From NCBI GenBank assembly GCA_023135855.1, contig JAGLSH010000004.1, positions 1 through 23,224 on the forward strand: 23,224 nucleotides of DNA. The letters run 5' to 3'. The notes under the pieces were generated by a model. That model did not search any database. It was not told the DNA's origin and worked only from the letters and a program-made list of their open reading frames with translations. The translations under genes and the position numbers were made by a program. Below are positions 15,317 to 22,930 of the stretch, in pieces. Position 1 is the first letter of the stretch. Every line of letters starts with the position of its first letter. The DNA comes from Candidatus Omnitrophota bacterium (lineage in GTDB: Bacteria > Omnitrophota > Gorgyraeia > Duberdicusellales > 4484-171).

Positions 15317-16212
15317 AACTTTTCGCCTACAGTTTCTAACTTCTCACATGCAGCTAGACCTAATTCTTCTAATATATCATCTACACAATCTACAAGCTTT
15401 GCTCCTTCCTTTATTAAAATATGAGTCCCCTTGCTTAAGGGAGAACTAATATTTCCAGGAATAGCAAATACATCTCGATTCTGTTCACAGGCTAGATGAG
15501 CAGTTATTAAAGCACCACTACGTGACGCAGCTTCAACAACTAATACTCCTCTAGATATACCGCTAACAATCCTATTCCTTCGAGGAAAATTTTCCCTTGA
15601 AGGCAAAGTAAATAATGGATATTCAGACATAACCACTCCTCTAGAAGCAATCTCTGTAACCAAATCTTTATTCTCTCTAGGATAAACATTAAGCAGTCCA
15701 CTTCCTAAAACCGCTACAGTTTCTCCTCTCTTGATTGCTTCCTTGTGAGCAACAGTGTCTATGCCTCGGGCTAATCCTGAAACAATAACTATTTTCTCTC
15801 TAGAAAGCCTATCAGAAAAATCTCCAGCTACTGATATTCCATAGTTAGTCGGCTTACGACTACCTACAATAGCAAACAAAAACTTCTCTAGCACTTTACG
15901 ATCACCCTTAAGATAAAGAACTATCGGAGGATTTTCTATTTCCTTTAATAGACTAGGATAATCTTGATCAAAGATATCTATACAATCAATATTTTCTTTA
16001 TCAATTAACTCTAATTCACGATCCAATATTGTCGAAACTCGCCCAGATAATATTTTCTCAATATCTTTATCTTGTAAATAGGGAACCTCTTTTAATCTTC
16101 TAACATCAACTTTAAGTATCTGATCAATATCCTCAAAAGCAGATAAAACACTCTTAATCTTTTGAGAAGTTAAGTTTAAGAGATTAAGTAAAACCGCCCC
16201 CTTCTTAGCCAT
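15313..16212 (-). CDS. dprA: DNA-processing protein DprA/Smf, without the C-terminal winged helix
   Basis: DprA binds incoming single-stranded DNA and loads RecA during natural transformation. This 299-residue protein has the Rossmann-like core: AIVGSRKPTNYG (114-125), SGLARGIDTVAHKEA (145-159), AVLGSGLLNVYPREN (167-181), ENFPRRNRIVSG (207-218), and SSPLSKGTHILIKEGA (256-271). A helical N-terminal region (1-65) contains a helix-hairpin-helix-like stretch. Many DprA proteins are about 360-380 residues with a C-terminal winged-helix domain; this one stops soon after the core, at a natural stop that overlaps topA by 4 nt. It overlaps aroK by 8 nt. The pilT gene in the window is compatible with pilus-mediated uptake, but other competence genes are not present. 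Confidence 0.93.
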   Translation of the reverse strand: MAKKGAVLLNLLNLTSQKIKSVLSAFEDIDQILKVDVRRLKEVPYLQDKDIEKILSGRVSTILDRELELIDKENIDCIDIFDQDYPSLLKEIENPPIVLYLKGDRKVLEKFLFAIVGSRKPTNYGISVAGDFSDRLSREKIVIVSGLARGIDTVAHKEAIKRGETVAVLGSGLLNVYPRENKDLVTEIASRGVVMSEYPLFTLPSRENFPRRNRIVSGISRGVLVVEAASRSGALITAHLACEQNRDVFAIPGNISSPLSKGTHILIKEGAKLVDCVDDILEELGLAACEKLETVGEKL

Positions 16213-16711
16213 GACTTAAAATATCTATAATTTTATTAGCAACCTCTTCAGGAGAAAGATCATCAGTGTCAATTGAATACTGAGCCTGTGCATAGCAACA
16301 AGCTCTTTTTTTAAGTAATTGTTCGATTTTTTCTGGGGGATTATCAACATTAAGAATAGGACGATGAGTATGTCCTTTTGTTCTCTGGTAAATAGTCGAA
16401 ACTGACGCTTTCAAAGCAAACACTGCCCCAGTTTCCTTAAGCTGCTTTAAATTATCAGAATCACAAACTAGCCCTCCGCCACAACTAATAACTAAATCTT
16501 CTTTTTGACTTAATTCCCCAAGTAATATCTTCTCAAGACCACGAAAGTAAGCTTCTCCTTTTTGAGCAAAGATATCAACAATCTTTAAGCTATTTCTTTC
16601 CTCAATACAAGCATCCATCTCGACAAATTCCTTGCCTAATTCTTTAGCAAGAATTTGGCCAACTATGGTCTTACCCGTACCCATAAACCCTACTAAATAA
16701 ATATTTTTCAT
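16205..16711 (-). CDS. aroK: Shikimate kinase
   Basis: AroK phosphorylates shikimate at the 3-hydroxyl in the pathway to chorismate. This 168-residue NMP-kinase-fold protein has the P-loop GFMGTGKT (8-15), the shikimate-binding Asp in EMDACIEE (D33), FRGLE (56-60; R57), the triple glycine SCGGG (76-80), and the lid and adenine-side arginines R110 and R117 (HRPIL). The length is normal. It is the first gene after a good promoter and overlaps dprA by 8 nt. No other aromatic-biosynthesis gene is in the window, so it is separated from the rest of its pathway. Confidence 0.94.
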   Translation of the reverse strand: MKNIYLVGFMGTGKTIVGQILAKELGKEFVEMDACIEERNSLKIVDIFAQKGEAYFRGLEKILLGELSQKEDLVISCGGGLVCDSDNLKQLKETGAVFALKASVSTIYQRTKGHTHRPILNVDNPPEKIEQLLKKRACCYAQAQYSIDTDDLSPEEVANKIIDILSHG

Positions 16712-16749
16712 AGTTGCCCCATTATCCTAATCGTCAATACAGTATTAGT

Positions 16750-16778
16750 ATTATCAAGGCAATTGGTGAGTTTGTCAA
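16750..16778 (-). promoter_or_regulatory. Sigma70-like promoter of the aroK-dprA-topA-xerC-lipid A operon
   Basis: TTGACA (16773-16778), a 17-nt spacer and GATAAT (16750-16755, 5/6) read on the minus strand. The predicted start is near 16743, about 32 nt before aroK. No other promoter of this quality was seen before 5954. Confidence 0.7.
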
Positions 16779-16794
16779 GCTAGATAGGCTTTTC

Positions 16795-17958
16795 TTATTT
16801 TCCGTACTTCTTTATAAGGGCAAGAGCAATAATATTTCTCTGGATTTGGTTTGTGCCCTCATAAATCTGAGTTATCTTGGCATCACGCATAAACTTCTCA
16901 ATAGGATAATCTCGCATATAACCATAACCACCATATATCTGAACAGCATTAGTGGTTACTTCCATGGCCACATCAGATGCAAACATCTTTGCAGCTGCAC
17001 TGGCTGGGCCTGGGTTCTTAATGCCTCTATCAACCATTGAAGCAACGCTATAAACTAAGCTTCTGGCTGCTTCAATCTTAGTGGCCATATCAGCAAGCAT
17101 CCACTGTATCCCTTGAAAAGAACTTATTGGTTTACCAAATTGAATTCTCTGATGAGCATATTCAGTAGCTAATTCTAAGGCTCCTTGCGCAATTCCTACA
17201 GCTTGAGCAGCAACTCCTGGACGAGATTGGTCAAAAGTCTTCATTGTAGAGATAAAACCAATACCTTCCTTACCGCCTAAAAGATTCTCTTTAGGGACTT
17301 TAACGTCAGTAAAAATAAGTTCATTAGTAGAAGATGCTCTTATTCCTAATTTTTCTTCCTTTTTACCAAAAGTGAAACCTTCCATTCCTTTCTCTAAAAT
17401 GAAAGCTGATACACCACGAGGACCTCTGCTCTTATCGGTAACAGCTATTATAGTATAAATTTGAGCATCTCCACCATTGGTAATAAAATGCTTAGTTCCA
17501 TTTAAAATATAGTAATCACCATCTTTTTTAGCTGTAGTCTTTACTGCAGCTGCATCGGAACCAGCTTCAGGCTCAGTTAAACCAAAAGCAGTTAGATTCT
17601 TTCCTGAAGCTATATCTGGCAAATATTTTTTCTTTTGTTCTTCGTTACCATTAATTAAAATCGGAAACATCCCTAAATAAGAAGCCGCATAAGAAGTAGC
17701 AATCCCTCCATCGACCCGAGAAATTTCTTCAGTAGCAATACATAAATCCATAAGATTACCACCCATTCCACCATAGACTTCAGGTATACAAAGGGAAAAC
17801 AAATCCGATTGGCCTAAAATTTTAATAATCTCTGCTGGAAACTCTTCCTTTTCGTCAAGTTCTCGAGACACAGGTCTTATCTTCTCTTCAGCAATTTGAC
17901 GACATAAATCACGTAACATTTTTTGATCTTCGGTTAATAAATGGTCGACTAAAAACAT
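16795..17958 (-). CDS. Acyl-CoA dehydrogenase (short/medium-chain type)
   Basis: This 387-residue flavoenzyme introduces a trans-2 double bond into an acyl-CoA and passes electrons to electron-transfer flavoprotein. It has AFGLTEPEAGSD (124-135), which contacts FAD and substrate, ITNGGDA (159-165), the FAD-binding YAHQRIQFGKPI (267-278), QIYGGYGYMRDYP (340-352), and the catalytic Glu E367 in IYEGTNQIQR (365-374). The Glu position is that of short/medium-chain and butyryl-CoA dehydrogenases rather than isovaleryl- or long-chain types. The gene is monocistronic, with its own promoter and a strong ribosome binding site. No etfAB, thiolase or crotonase gene is nearby, so the pathway direction is unknown. 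Confidence 0.94.
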   Translation of the reverse strand: MFLVDHLLTEDQKMLRDLCRQIAEEKIRPVSRELDEKEEFPAEIIKILGQSDLFSLCIPEVYGGMGGNLMDLCIATEEISRVDGGIATSYAASYLGMFPILINGNEEQKKKYLPDIASGKNLTAFGLTEPEAGSDAAAVKTTAKKDGDYYILNGTKHFITNGGDAQIYTIIAVTDKSRGPRGVSAFILEKGMEGFTFGKKEEKLGIRASSTNELIFTDVKVPKENLLGGKEGIGFISTMKTFDQSRPGVAAQAVGIAQGALELATEYAHQRIQFGKPISSFQGIQWMLADMATKIEAARSLVYSVASMVDRGIKNPGPASAAAKMFASDVAMEVTTNAVQIYGGYGYMRDYPIEKFMRDAKITQIYEGTNQIQRNIIALALIKKYGK

Positions 17959-17965
17959 TTTGATT

Positions 17966-17972
17966 CCTCCTT
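17966..17972 (-). promoter_or_regulatory. Strong ribosome binding site of the acyl-CoA dehydrogenase
   Basis: AAGGAGG reads on the minus strand with 7 nt to the ATG at 17958. It is one of the best matches in the window and fixes the start. Confidence 0.8.
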
Positions 17973-18032
17973 TTTATTTAAAAACAATTTGAATTAATAT
18001 CTGTAATCTTTCAAGTAAAAAACTTTCTTAAT

Positions 18033-18060
18033 ATTGTACTATAAAACTCTTTTCTGTCAA
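18033..18060 (-). promoter_or_regulatory. Sigma70-like promoter of the acyl-CoA dehydrogenase
   Basis: TTGACA (18055-18060), a 16-nt spacer and TACAAT (18033-18038, 5/6) read on the minus strand within the 129-bp gap. The predicted start is near 18026, giving a leader of about 68 nt. No strong terminator for the preceding operon was found in the gap. Confidence 0.7.
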
Positions 18061-18087
18061 TTTTTTGCTCACCACTAAGATATTTTA

Positions 18088-19323
18088 TTAAAAATTCAAT
18101 AACTGAGGTATAATTTCCGATAAAGTAGGATGAATAAAAGCACATTTCCTTAAGTCATTAACTGTTAAGTTGTTTTTAATACAAAGAGAAAGTATGTTAA
18201 TAAGCTCACCTGCAGCTTGAGAAATTATACCAGCACCAATAATTCTTTTTCTCTTATCAATAATAATCTTAATAAATCCATCAGCGTCACCGTAAACATA
18301 GCTAGATGAAAATTTCATAAAGTTTGATTTAACCACCTCATATTTTATGCCTTTGTTCTTGGCTTCGTCTTCTAATATTCCGACTTTAGCTACAGCTGGA
18401 GACGAAAATACACACTCGCCAAGCCCTTTGTAATCTTCCCTTTGTTTCTTACCACTTATATTGTTAATACAAAGCTGGGCTTGATATTCAGCCACATAAG
18501 CCAATAATTTCTTACCAGTGACATCTCCGCAAGCATAAACGCCTTTTAAGCTTGTTCGCAAAAATGAATCAGTCCTTATCCATCCACCTGGGTTTTTAGC
18601 TAATCTTAAAGCCTCTATGTCTAAACTTTCTAAGTTTGGTACTCTACCAACAGCAGAAATAATTAGATCAAAATCACCTAAATTATAATCTTTAATATTC
18701 CTGTCAATCTCTATCTTAATCCCTTTTCTCTCTAAAATTACTCTTAATCTGGCAGCTAAATAAGAATCAAAAGAAGATAGAATTCTATCTTCTTTCTCAA
18801 TTAGCTTAATATCTTTGCCAAAATTGCTTAATATCGAAGCTACTTCTAAGCCAATATAGCCAGCACCAATAATAAGAATTTTATCGCCAATAATATCTTT
18901 GGAAAATAAATCATCAGCAAAAATGACTTTAGAATTATTGATAATCGTTCTTGGAGAAGAACCAGTAGCAATAATAATATTCTTTGCTTTTACTGACACC
19001 CCAGCTACATCTAGACTATTTTTACCTAAAAAACGAGCTTTGCCCCAAAGAAAATTCAGTCCTTGTTTTTCTAAAAAAGGAATTATAGGCGCTTTTATCT
19101 TTTTAATAATCTCTTGGCTTCCCTTGAATGAATCTAGCCAAGTTCCAGAAGTGTGGGAATATTTAAGAAAAAATTTGGTAGGGATACAACCGCGATTAAT
19201 ACAGGTTCCGCCTAACGACTCTTTACTCTCTTCTATTAAGAGTGTCTTCAATCCTCTCTTAAGAGCTTCTTTTGCGCAAGCAATACCTGCTGCTCCAGCA
19301 CCAATTATCGCTACTTCATGCAT
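18088..19323 (-). CDS. FAD/NAD-dependent disulfide oxidoreductase, dihydrolipoamide dehydrogenase-like
   Basis: This 411-residue flavoprotein belongs to class I pyridine nucleotide-disulfide reductases. It has FAD motif IIGAGAAG (6-13), the redox disulfide GGTCINRGCIPTK (38-50; C41, C46), a second dinucleotide fold IIGAGYIGLE (151-160) followed by an acidic residue (LIEKE) favouring NAD, ACGDV (264-268), and the C-terminal active-site pair H398 and E403 in HPTLSE. It is 40-60 residues shorter than typical dihydrolipoamide dehydrogenases (about 460), mainly just after the disulfide. The full disulfide/His-Glu machinery supports lipoamide or a similar disulfide substrate. No 2-oxoacid dehydrogenase or glycine cleavage gene is in the window. 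It overlaps the malate dehydrogenase gene by 13 nt and ends the operon. Confidence 0.88.
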   Translation of the reverse strand: MHEVAIIGAGAAGIACAKEALKRGLKTLLIEESKESLGGTCINRGCIPTKFFLKYSHTSGTWLDSFKGSQEIIKKIKAPIIPFLEKQGLNFLWGKARFLGKNSLDVAGVSVKAKNIIIATGSSPRTIINNSKVIFADDLFSKDIIGDKILIIGAGYIGLEVASILSNFGKDIKLIEKEDRILSSFDSYLAARLRVILERKGIKIEIDRNIKDYNLGDFDLIISAVGRVPNLESLDIEALRLAKNPGGWIRTDSFLRTSLKGVYACGDVTGKKLLAYVAEYQAQLCINNISGKKQREDYKGLGECVFSSPAVAKVGILEDEAKNKGIKYEVVKSNFMKFSSSYVYGDADGFIKIIIDKRKRIIGAGIISQAAGELINILSLCIKNNLTVNDLRKCAFIHPTLSEIIPQLLNF

Positions 19324-20234
19324 TCTTTAAAGAGTTTTTCAGCTTTTTTTAATTCTTTTTTCTCGCTACTGCTTATTTTCATTTCAATAATCTTATCTGC
19401 ACCTTTGCGGTTAATTAAACAAGGTACGCCTAAACAAACATTATTCAAGCCGTATTCGCCCCGCAAATATACTGATACTGGAATAACAACATTAGCATTC
19501 TTAACTATTGCTTCAATTAAAGAACAACAAGATAAAGCCGGAGCAAAGTTAGCACTCCGATTTTTTAACAATCCAACAATTTCTGCCCCTCTAAGTTGAG
19601 TTCTTTGACCTATTTGACGAGGACTTATATTCTTTAAAGCAGCTGTGATGCTCTTACCTTCAGTCTTTAGCCTCTGTAGAGGAATAATCATATCTTTACT
19701 GTGAGGCCCATAGGCAAAACCTTCCAAGGAAGGTACCGGAAGCTTAGTCGCCTTATGAAGAATATTAAGAAGACGACTAGTATCCAGAGATGAACCCATG
19801 CCAATCACTCTTTGACGATTAAATTTTGTTTCCTTAGCCATTACATAAGTAATAACATCTAAAGGATTGGTCACTACGATTATTATTGTTTTCGGTGCAA
19901 ATTTCTTAATCTTTTTGGAAACATCCTTAGCCACTGCTGAATTAATCTTTAGCAGGTCTAACCGGGTCATACCTTTCTTGCGAGCAATACCAGCAGTAAA
20001 TACAACTATCTCTGAATTTTTAATAGTAGAGTAATTCTTGCCTCCTACCACTTTAGTAGAAAAGCCTAAAAATCCTCGGGTATCTTCTAAATCCAAAGCA
20101 ACCCCTTTAGCTAAATCCTCATTAATGTCTATAAGTACAAGTTCTTTAGGCGCCAGCCAAGCCAAAACATTAAAAGCTAAAGTTGCGCCAACTCCACCTG
20201 TACCAATTATGGAAATTTTTTTGATTTGGTTCAT
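19311..20234 (-). CDS. mdh: LDH-like malate dehydrogenase, NAD-dependent
   Basis: This 307-residue protein belongs to the lactate/malate dehydrogenase superfamily. It has IIGTGGVGA (9-17), an acidic residue after strand 2 (LIDINED) indicating NAD, the mobile-loop motif ARKKGMTRLDLL (84-95; R85, R91), VTNPLD (121-126), the D151/R154 pair and the catalytic H178. Arginines at both loop positions favour malate/oxaloacetate over pyruvate/lactate. The His segment is odd: it reads GPHSKDM (176-182), where the family normally has a Gly-Gly/Glu-His-Gly-Asp arrangement. Also GMGSSLDTSR (145-154) replaces the usual GMAGVLDSAR. So the substrate could be a related 2-oxoacid. It overlaps the IDH gene by 4 nt and the flavoprotein by 13 nt. 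Confidence 0.85.
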   Translation of the reverse strand: MNQIKKISIIGTGGVGATLAFNVLAWLAPKELVLIDINEDLAKGVALDLEDTRGFLGFSTKVVGGKNYSTIKNSEIVVFTAGIARKKGMTRLDLLKINSAVAKDVSKKIKKFAPKTIIIVVTNPLDVITYVMAKETKFNRQRVIGMGSSLDTSRLLNILHKATKLPVPSLEGFAYGPHSKDMIIPLQRLKTEGKSITAALKNISPRQIGQRTQLRGAEIVGLLKNRSANFAPALSCCSLIEAIVKNANVVIPVSVYLRGEYGLNNVCLGVPCLINRKGADKIIEMKISSSEKKELKKAEKLFKECMK

Positions 20235-21325
20235 TTTTGTAATTCTTTTATTCTTTTGATAATTGCTAAAGTAATTTCTTTAGTTCCTACAGCAGTAGGA
20301 TCATCACGATCTGGTTTTAAATCATAAGTCACAGATGTATTTTCTCTAATTATATCTTCAACAGCTTGTTCTAAAATTTCAGCTTTATCATTCTCACCAA
20401 GATGCTTTAACATAAGAGATGCTGAAAGAATAGTGGCAATAGGGTTTACTTTATTCTTACCAGCATATTTAGGAGCGCTCCCATGAGTAGGCTCAAAAAC
20501 AGCCATTGTGTCACCAATATTTGCTCCAGCTGCTAAACCTAATCCTCCAATCAATCCTGCGCCTAAATCTGATATTATGTCTCCGTATAGATTAGGCAAA
20601 ACTAAAATATCAAAAAACTTTGGCCGCTTAGTTAACTGCATTGATAAATTATCAACAATAACATCTTCAGCTTCAACTTTCCCTTCATATTCCTTAGCAA
20701 CTTCATAAAAAGTATGTAAAAACAAACCATCGGTATGTTTCATTATATTTGCCTTATGTATACAACTTACTTTTTTTCTATTATTCTTTATAGCATATTC
20801 AAAGGCAAATCGAGCAATTCTTTCAGAAGCAAATTTAGATATCGGTTTGATTGATATCGCACTACCCTTTCGTATCTTTTTTTCAGAAATAGCATTAATA
20901 TCTTCTATTAATTTGTTAGTCTCGGGAGCATTCTCAGGAAATTCAATACCAGCATAAAGATCTTCCGTGTTCTCTCTCATTATTACTATATCGACATCTT
21001 CATGAAAAGTTGTTGGTACTCCAAAAGACTTAACCGGTCGCATGCAAACATAAAGTTCCAAAAGCTGTCGTATCGCCACATTAACTGAACGAAACCCCTT
21101 ACCTACCGGAGTAGTAATTGGACCCTTTAAAGCTATTTTGTTCTTACGAATAGACTCAAGAGCTTCATCAGGAAGAAGTTTTCCGTACTTCTCAAGAGCA
21201 CACTCACCAGCTATTACTCTTTCCCATTCAATATCCACTCCCAAAGCTTCAATACACTTTACAGTAGCATCAGTTACTTCTGGACCAATGCCATCGCCGG
21301 GAATTAAAGTTAGCTTATAACTCAT
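20231..21325 (-). CDS. icd: Isocitrate/isopropylmalate dehydrogenase family, isocitrate dehydrogenase type
   Basis: This 364-residue beta-decarboxylating dehydrogenase oxidises a 2R,3S-hydroxyacid to a 2-oxoacid and CO2. The substrate loop reads FRSVNVAIRQ (78-87), the Ser-x-Asn-x3-Arg pattern of isocitrate dehydrogenases; isopropylmalate dehydrogenases carry a different, Glu/Leu-containing loop. Other active-site residues are R96, Y124 (ENTEDLYAG), K191, D225, D249 and D253. The cofactor site reads APKYAGKNKVNP (284-295) with VTYD (332-335). K286, Y287, V293 and Y334 match the NADP-selective residues of the E. coli enzyme, while the fifth, an Arg, is P338 here. The protein has the short (about 360-residue) form of the family. 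It starts 2 nt after leuD and overlaps mdh by 4 nt. A homoisocitrate dehydrogenase role cannot be excluded. Confidence 0.88.
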   Translation of the reverse strand: MSYKLTLIPGDGIGPEVTDATVKCIEALGVDIEWERVIAGECALEKYGKLLPDEALESIRKNKIALKGPITTPVGKGFRSVNVAIRQLLELYVCMRPVKSFGVPTTFHEDVDIVIMRENTEDLYAGIEFPENAPETNKLIEDINAISEKKIRKGSAISIKPISKFASERIARFAFEYAIKNNRKKVSCIHKANIMKHTDGLFLHTFYEVAKEYEGKVEAEDVIVDNLSMQLTKRPKFFDILVLPNLYGDIISDLGAGLIGGLGLAAGANIGDTMAVFEPTHGSAPKYAGKNKVNPIATILSASLMLKHLGENDKAEILEQAVEDIIRENTSVTYDLKPDRDDPTAVGTKEITLAIIKRIKELQK

Positions 21326-21327
21326 AT

Positions 21328-21828
21328 TTATTCCACCTTAAATCCTTTATATTTTTTAAGATAATTCAAAATTCCTTTTTGTTTAACTAACTCTTTTCTG
21401 AAGTTATCCCAGGGATTAAATTCTATTTCACTGCCCCTGTTGCTCTCAATTATTCCCTTGTTAAGGTTAACACTTATTGTATCTGCTTCACTTAAAGAAG
21501 AAGTATCGGCTTCAATCAAAGCTAATCCAATATTAAAAGCATTGCGATAAAAAATACGAGCAAAACTCTTAGCCACAACACAAAGAACTCCGGCCTCTTT
21601 TATTACCCAGGGAGCCTGCTCCCGAGAAGAACCCATGCCAAAGTTTTCACCTGCTACAATTATTGATTTATTCGGTATTAATTCTTGATAAAAGCTTGGT
21701 CGAATATCTTCAAAAAGATACTTAGAAAGCTCTTTCATGTCAGTAATCGAGAACTTATACCTTCCTGAAATTATCCAATCAGTATTAATATTATCGTCAA
21801 ATTTAAAGACTCGTCCTTCTAAAATCAT
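21328..21828 (-). CDS. leuD: 3-isopropylmalate dehydratase small subunit (LeuD/aconitase swivel domain)
   Basis: This 166-residue small subunit supplies the swivelling substrate-recognition domain for the [4Fe-4S] large subunit LeuC. It has NINTDWIISGRY (13-24), ENFGMGSSREQAP (61-73; the Ser-Arg pair contacts the substrate) and AKSFARIFYRNAFNIGL (85-101). The length matches the archaeal/bacterial short type. The specificity loop after NTDWII reads YKFS, which is not one of the textbook isopropylmalate isomerase or homoaconitase loops. With an IDH-type gene right after it, the substrate might be citrate or homocitrate rather than isopropylmalate. It begins 2 nt after pilT ends and lies 2 nt before icd, so translation is probably coupled to pilT. 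Confidence 0.9.
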   Translation of the reverse strand: MILEGRVFKFDDNINTDWIISGRYKFSITDMKELSKYLFEDIRPSFYQELIPNKSIIVAGENFGMGSSREQAPWVIKEAGVLCVVAKSFARIFYRNAFNIGLALIEADTSSLSEADTISVNLNKGIIESNRGSEIEFNPWDNFRKELVKQKGILNYLKKYKGFKVE

Positions 21829-21830
21829 AA

Positions 21831-22880
21831 TTATAAACTATCAAACTCGCTAACACTCTTAACTTTACTCATTGCTGCCTCTTTTGCAATAATTCCCTTT
21901 TTGTAAAGCATTTTTAATGACTTATCCATAGTATTCATACCATGCTGAGCACCCATTTGAAGCAAAGAAGGAATTTGAGCAATATCATTCTCTCTTATTA
22001 AATTTCTTATTCCAGGGGTTGAGACCATAACCTCTGTAGCTAAAACTCTTCCCTTGCCATCAGCTCGAGGAATAAGCACTTGAGAAATTACACCTTGTAA
22101 ACACTCAGCAAGCTGAACAGTAACTTGCCGCTGTTGATGCGGTGGGAAAACATCGATTATTCTCTGAATTGTCTGAGGCGCATCAGGAGTATGCAAGGTA
22201 GCTAAAACTAAATGTCCGGTCTCAGCTGCAGTTAGAGTAGTAGCGATTGTGCTTAAATCACGCATCTCACCTACAACAATTACATCAGGATCTTGACGAA
22301 GAACTCTTTTTAAAGCCTCAGGAAAAGAATGAGTATCTGAATATAGTTCCCTCTGTTTTATAATACTTTTTTTACTGGTATAAATAAACTCAATCGGATC
22401 TTCAATGCAAACAATTAAATCCTTACGCGATTCATTAATAAAATTAATCATTGATGCCAAAGTAGTACTCTTACCAGTCCCAGTAGGCCCGGTAACTAAA
22501 ACTAATCCATTGGGCTTCTGAACAAAATCATAAACGATATCTGGCAGCCCTAAGTCATCAATAGTGGGAATCTTTCTAGGAACACGTCTTAAGGCTGCTT
22601 CAATATTACCCTTCTGAACGTGAACATTTACCCTAAAACGATCCATGTCCTTTAAAGCAAAAGAAAAATCAAGCTCTCTCTCTCTCTCAAAGATAGCTTT
22701 TTGCTCATCATTCAACATACTGTAAACTAAAGTCCGTGTTGTTTCTTTATCTAAGGCAGGCATACCAACAACTACAAGCTGACCATCAATCCTCAAGATA
22801 GGTGGATTATTAGCAGTAATATGTAAATCACTTGCCCCCTTTTCTTCAGCTAATTTAAGCAAAGTAGTTATGTTAGCCAT
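21831..22880 (-). CDS. pilT: Type IV pilus retraction ATPase PilT
   Basis: PilT is a hexameric cytoplasmic ATPase that depolymerises type IV pili, driving twitching motility and DNA uptake. This 349-residue protein has the normal PilT length and motif set: SDLHI (17-21), Walker A GPTGTGKST (131-139), the Asp box around CIEDPIEF (158-165), Walker B VIVVGEMRD (200-208; E205), the His box GHLVLATLHT (222-231), and GIRNLIREND (290-299), the C-terminal motif needed for retraction in known PilTs. It sits between leuC and leuD with no other pilus gene in the window. AAGGAGA precedes the ATG by 8 nt (22889-22895), and leuD starts 2 nt after its stop. Confidence 0.96.
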   Translation of the reverse strand: MANITTLLKLAEEKGASDLHITANNPPILRIDGQLVVVGMPALDKETTRTLVYSMLNDEQKAIFERERELDFSFALKDMDRFRVNVHVQKGNIEAALRRVPRKIPTIDDLGLPDIVYDFVQKPNGLVLVTGPTGTGKSTTLASMINFINESRKDLIVCIEDPIEFIYTSKKSIIKQRELYSDTHSFPEALKRVLRQDPDVIVVGEMRDLSTIATTLTAAETGHLVLATLHTPDAPQTIQRIIDVFPPHQQRQVTVQLAECLQGVISQVLIPRADGKGRVLATEVMVSTPGIRNLIRENDIAQIPSLLQMGAQHGMNTMDKSLKMLYKKGIIAKEAAMSKVKSVSEFDSL

Positions 22881-22888
22881 AATATTTA

Positions 22889-22930
22889 TCTCCTTTTTGT
22901 TATTATATATTTATAATACAAAATTTACAA
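22889..22930 (-). promoter_or_regulatory. pilT ribosome binding site and possible weak promoter
   Basis: AAGGAGA (22889-22895) lies 8 nt before the pilT ATG. TTGTAA (22925-22930, overlapping the leuC stop), a 17-nt spacer and TATAAT (22902-22907) resemble a promoter. Its start would fall at the ribosome binding site, leaving almost no leader, so the promoter is doubtful while the ribosome binding site is solid. Confidence 0.4.

Noticed and set aside
16779..16794. Terminator after the acyl-CoA dehydrogenase
   Set aside because: Only a 4-bp stem (AAGC/GCTT) without a following U-tract on the minus strand; it abuts the aroK -35.
1367..21320. About a score of plus-strand ORFs of 60-143 codons opposite the minus-strand genes
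   Set aside because: Each lies inside a confidently identified minus-strand gene, has no recognisable domain and no context; they are antisense shadows.
20231..21325. LeuB (isopropylmalate dehydrogenase), suggested by the leuCD neighbours
   Set aside because: The substrate loop carries the isocitrate-type Ser-x-Asn-x3-Arg pattern instead of the LeuB pattern.
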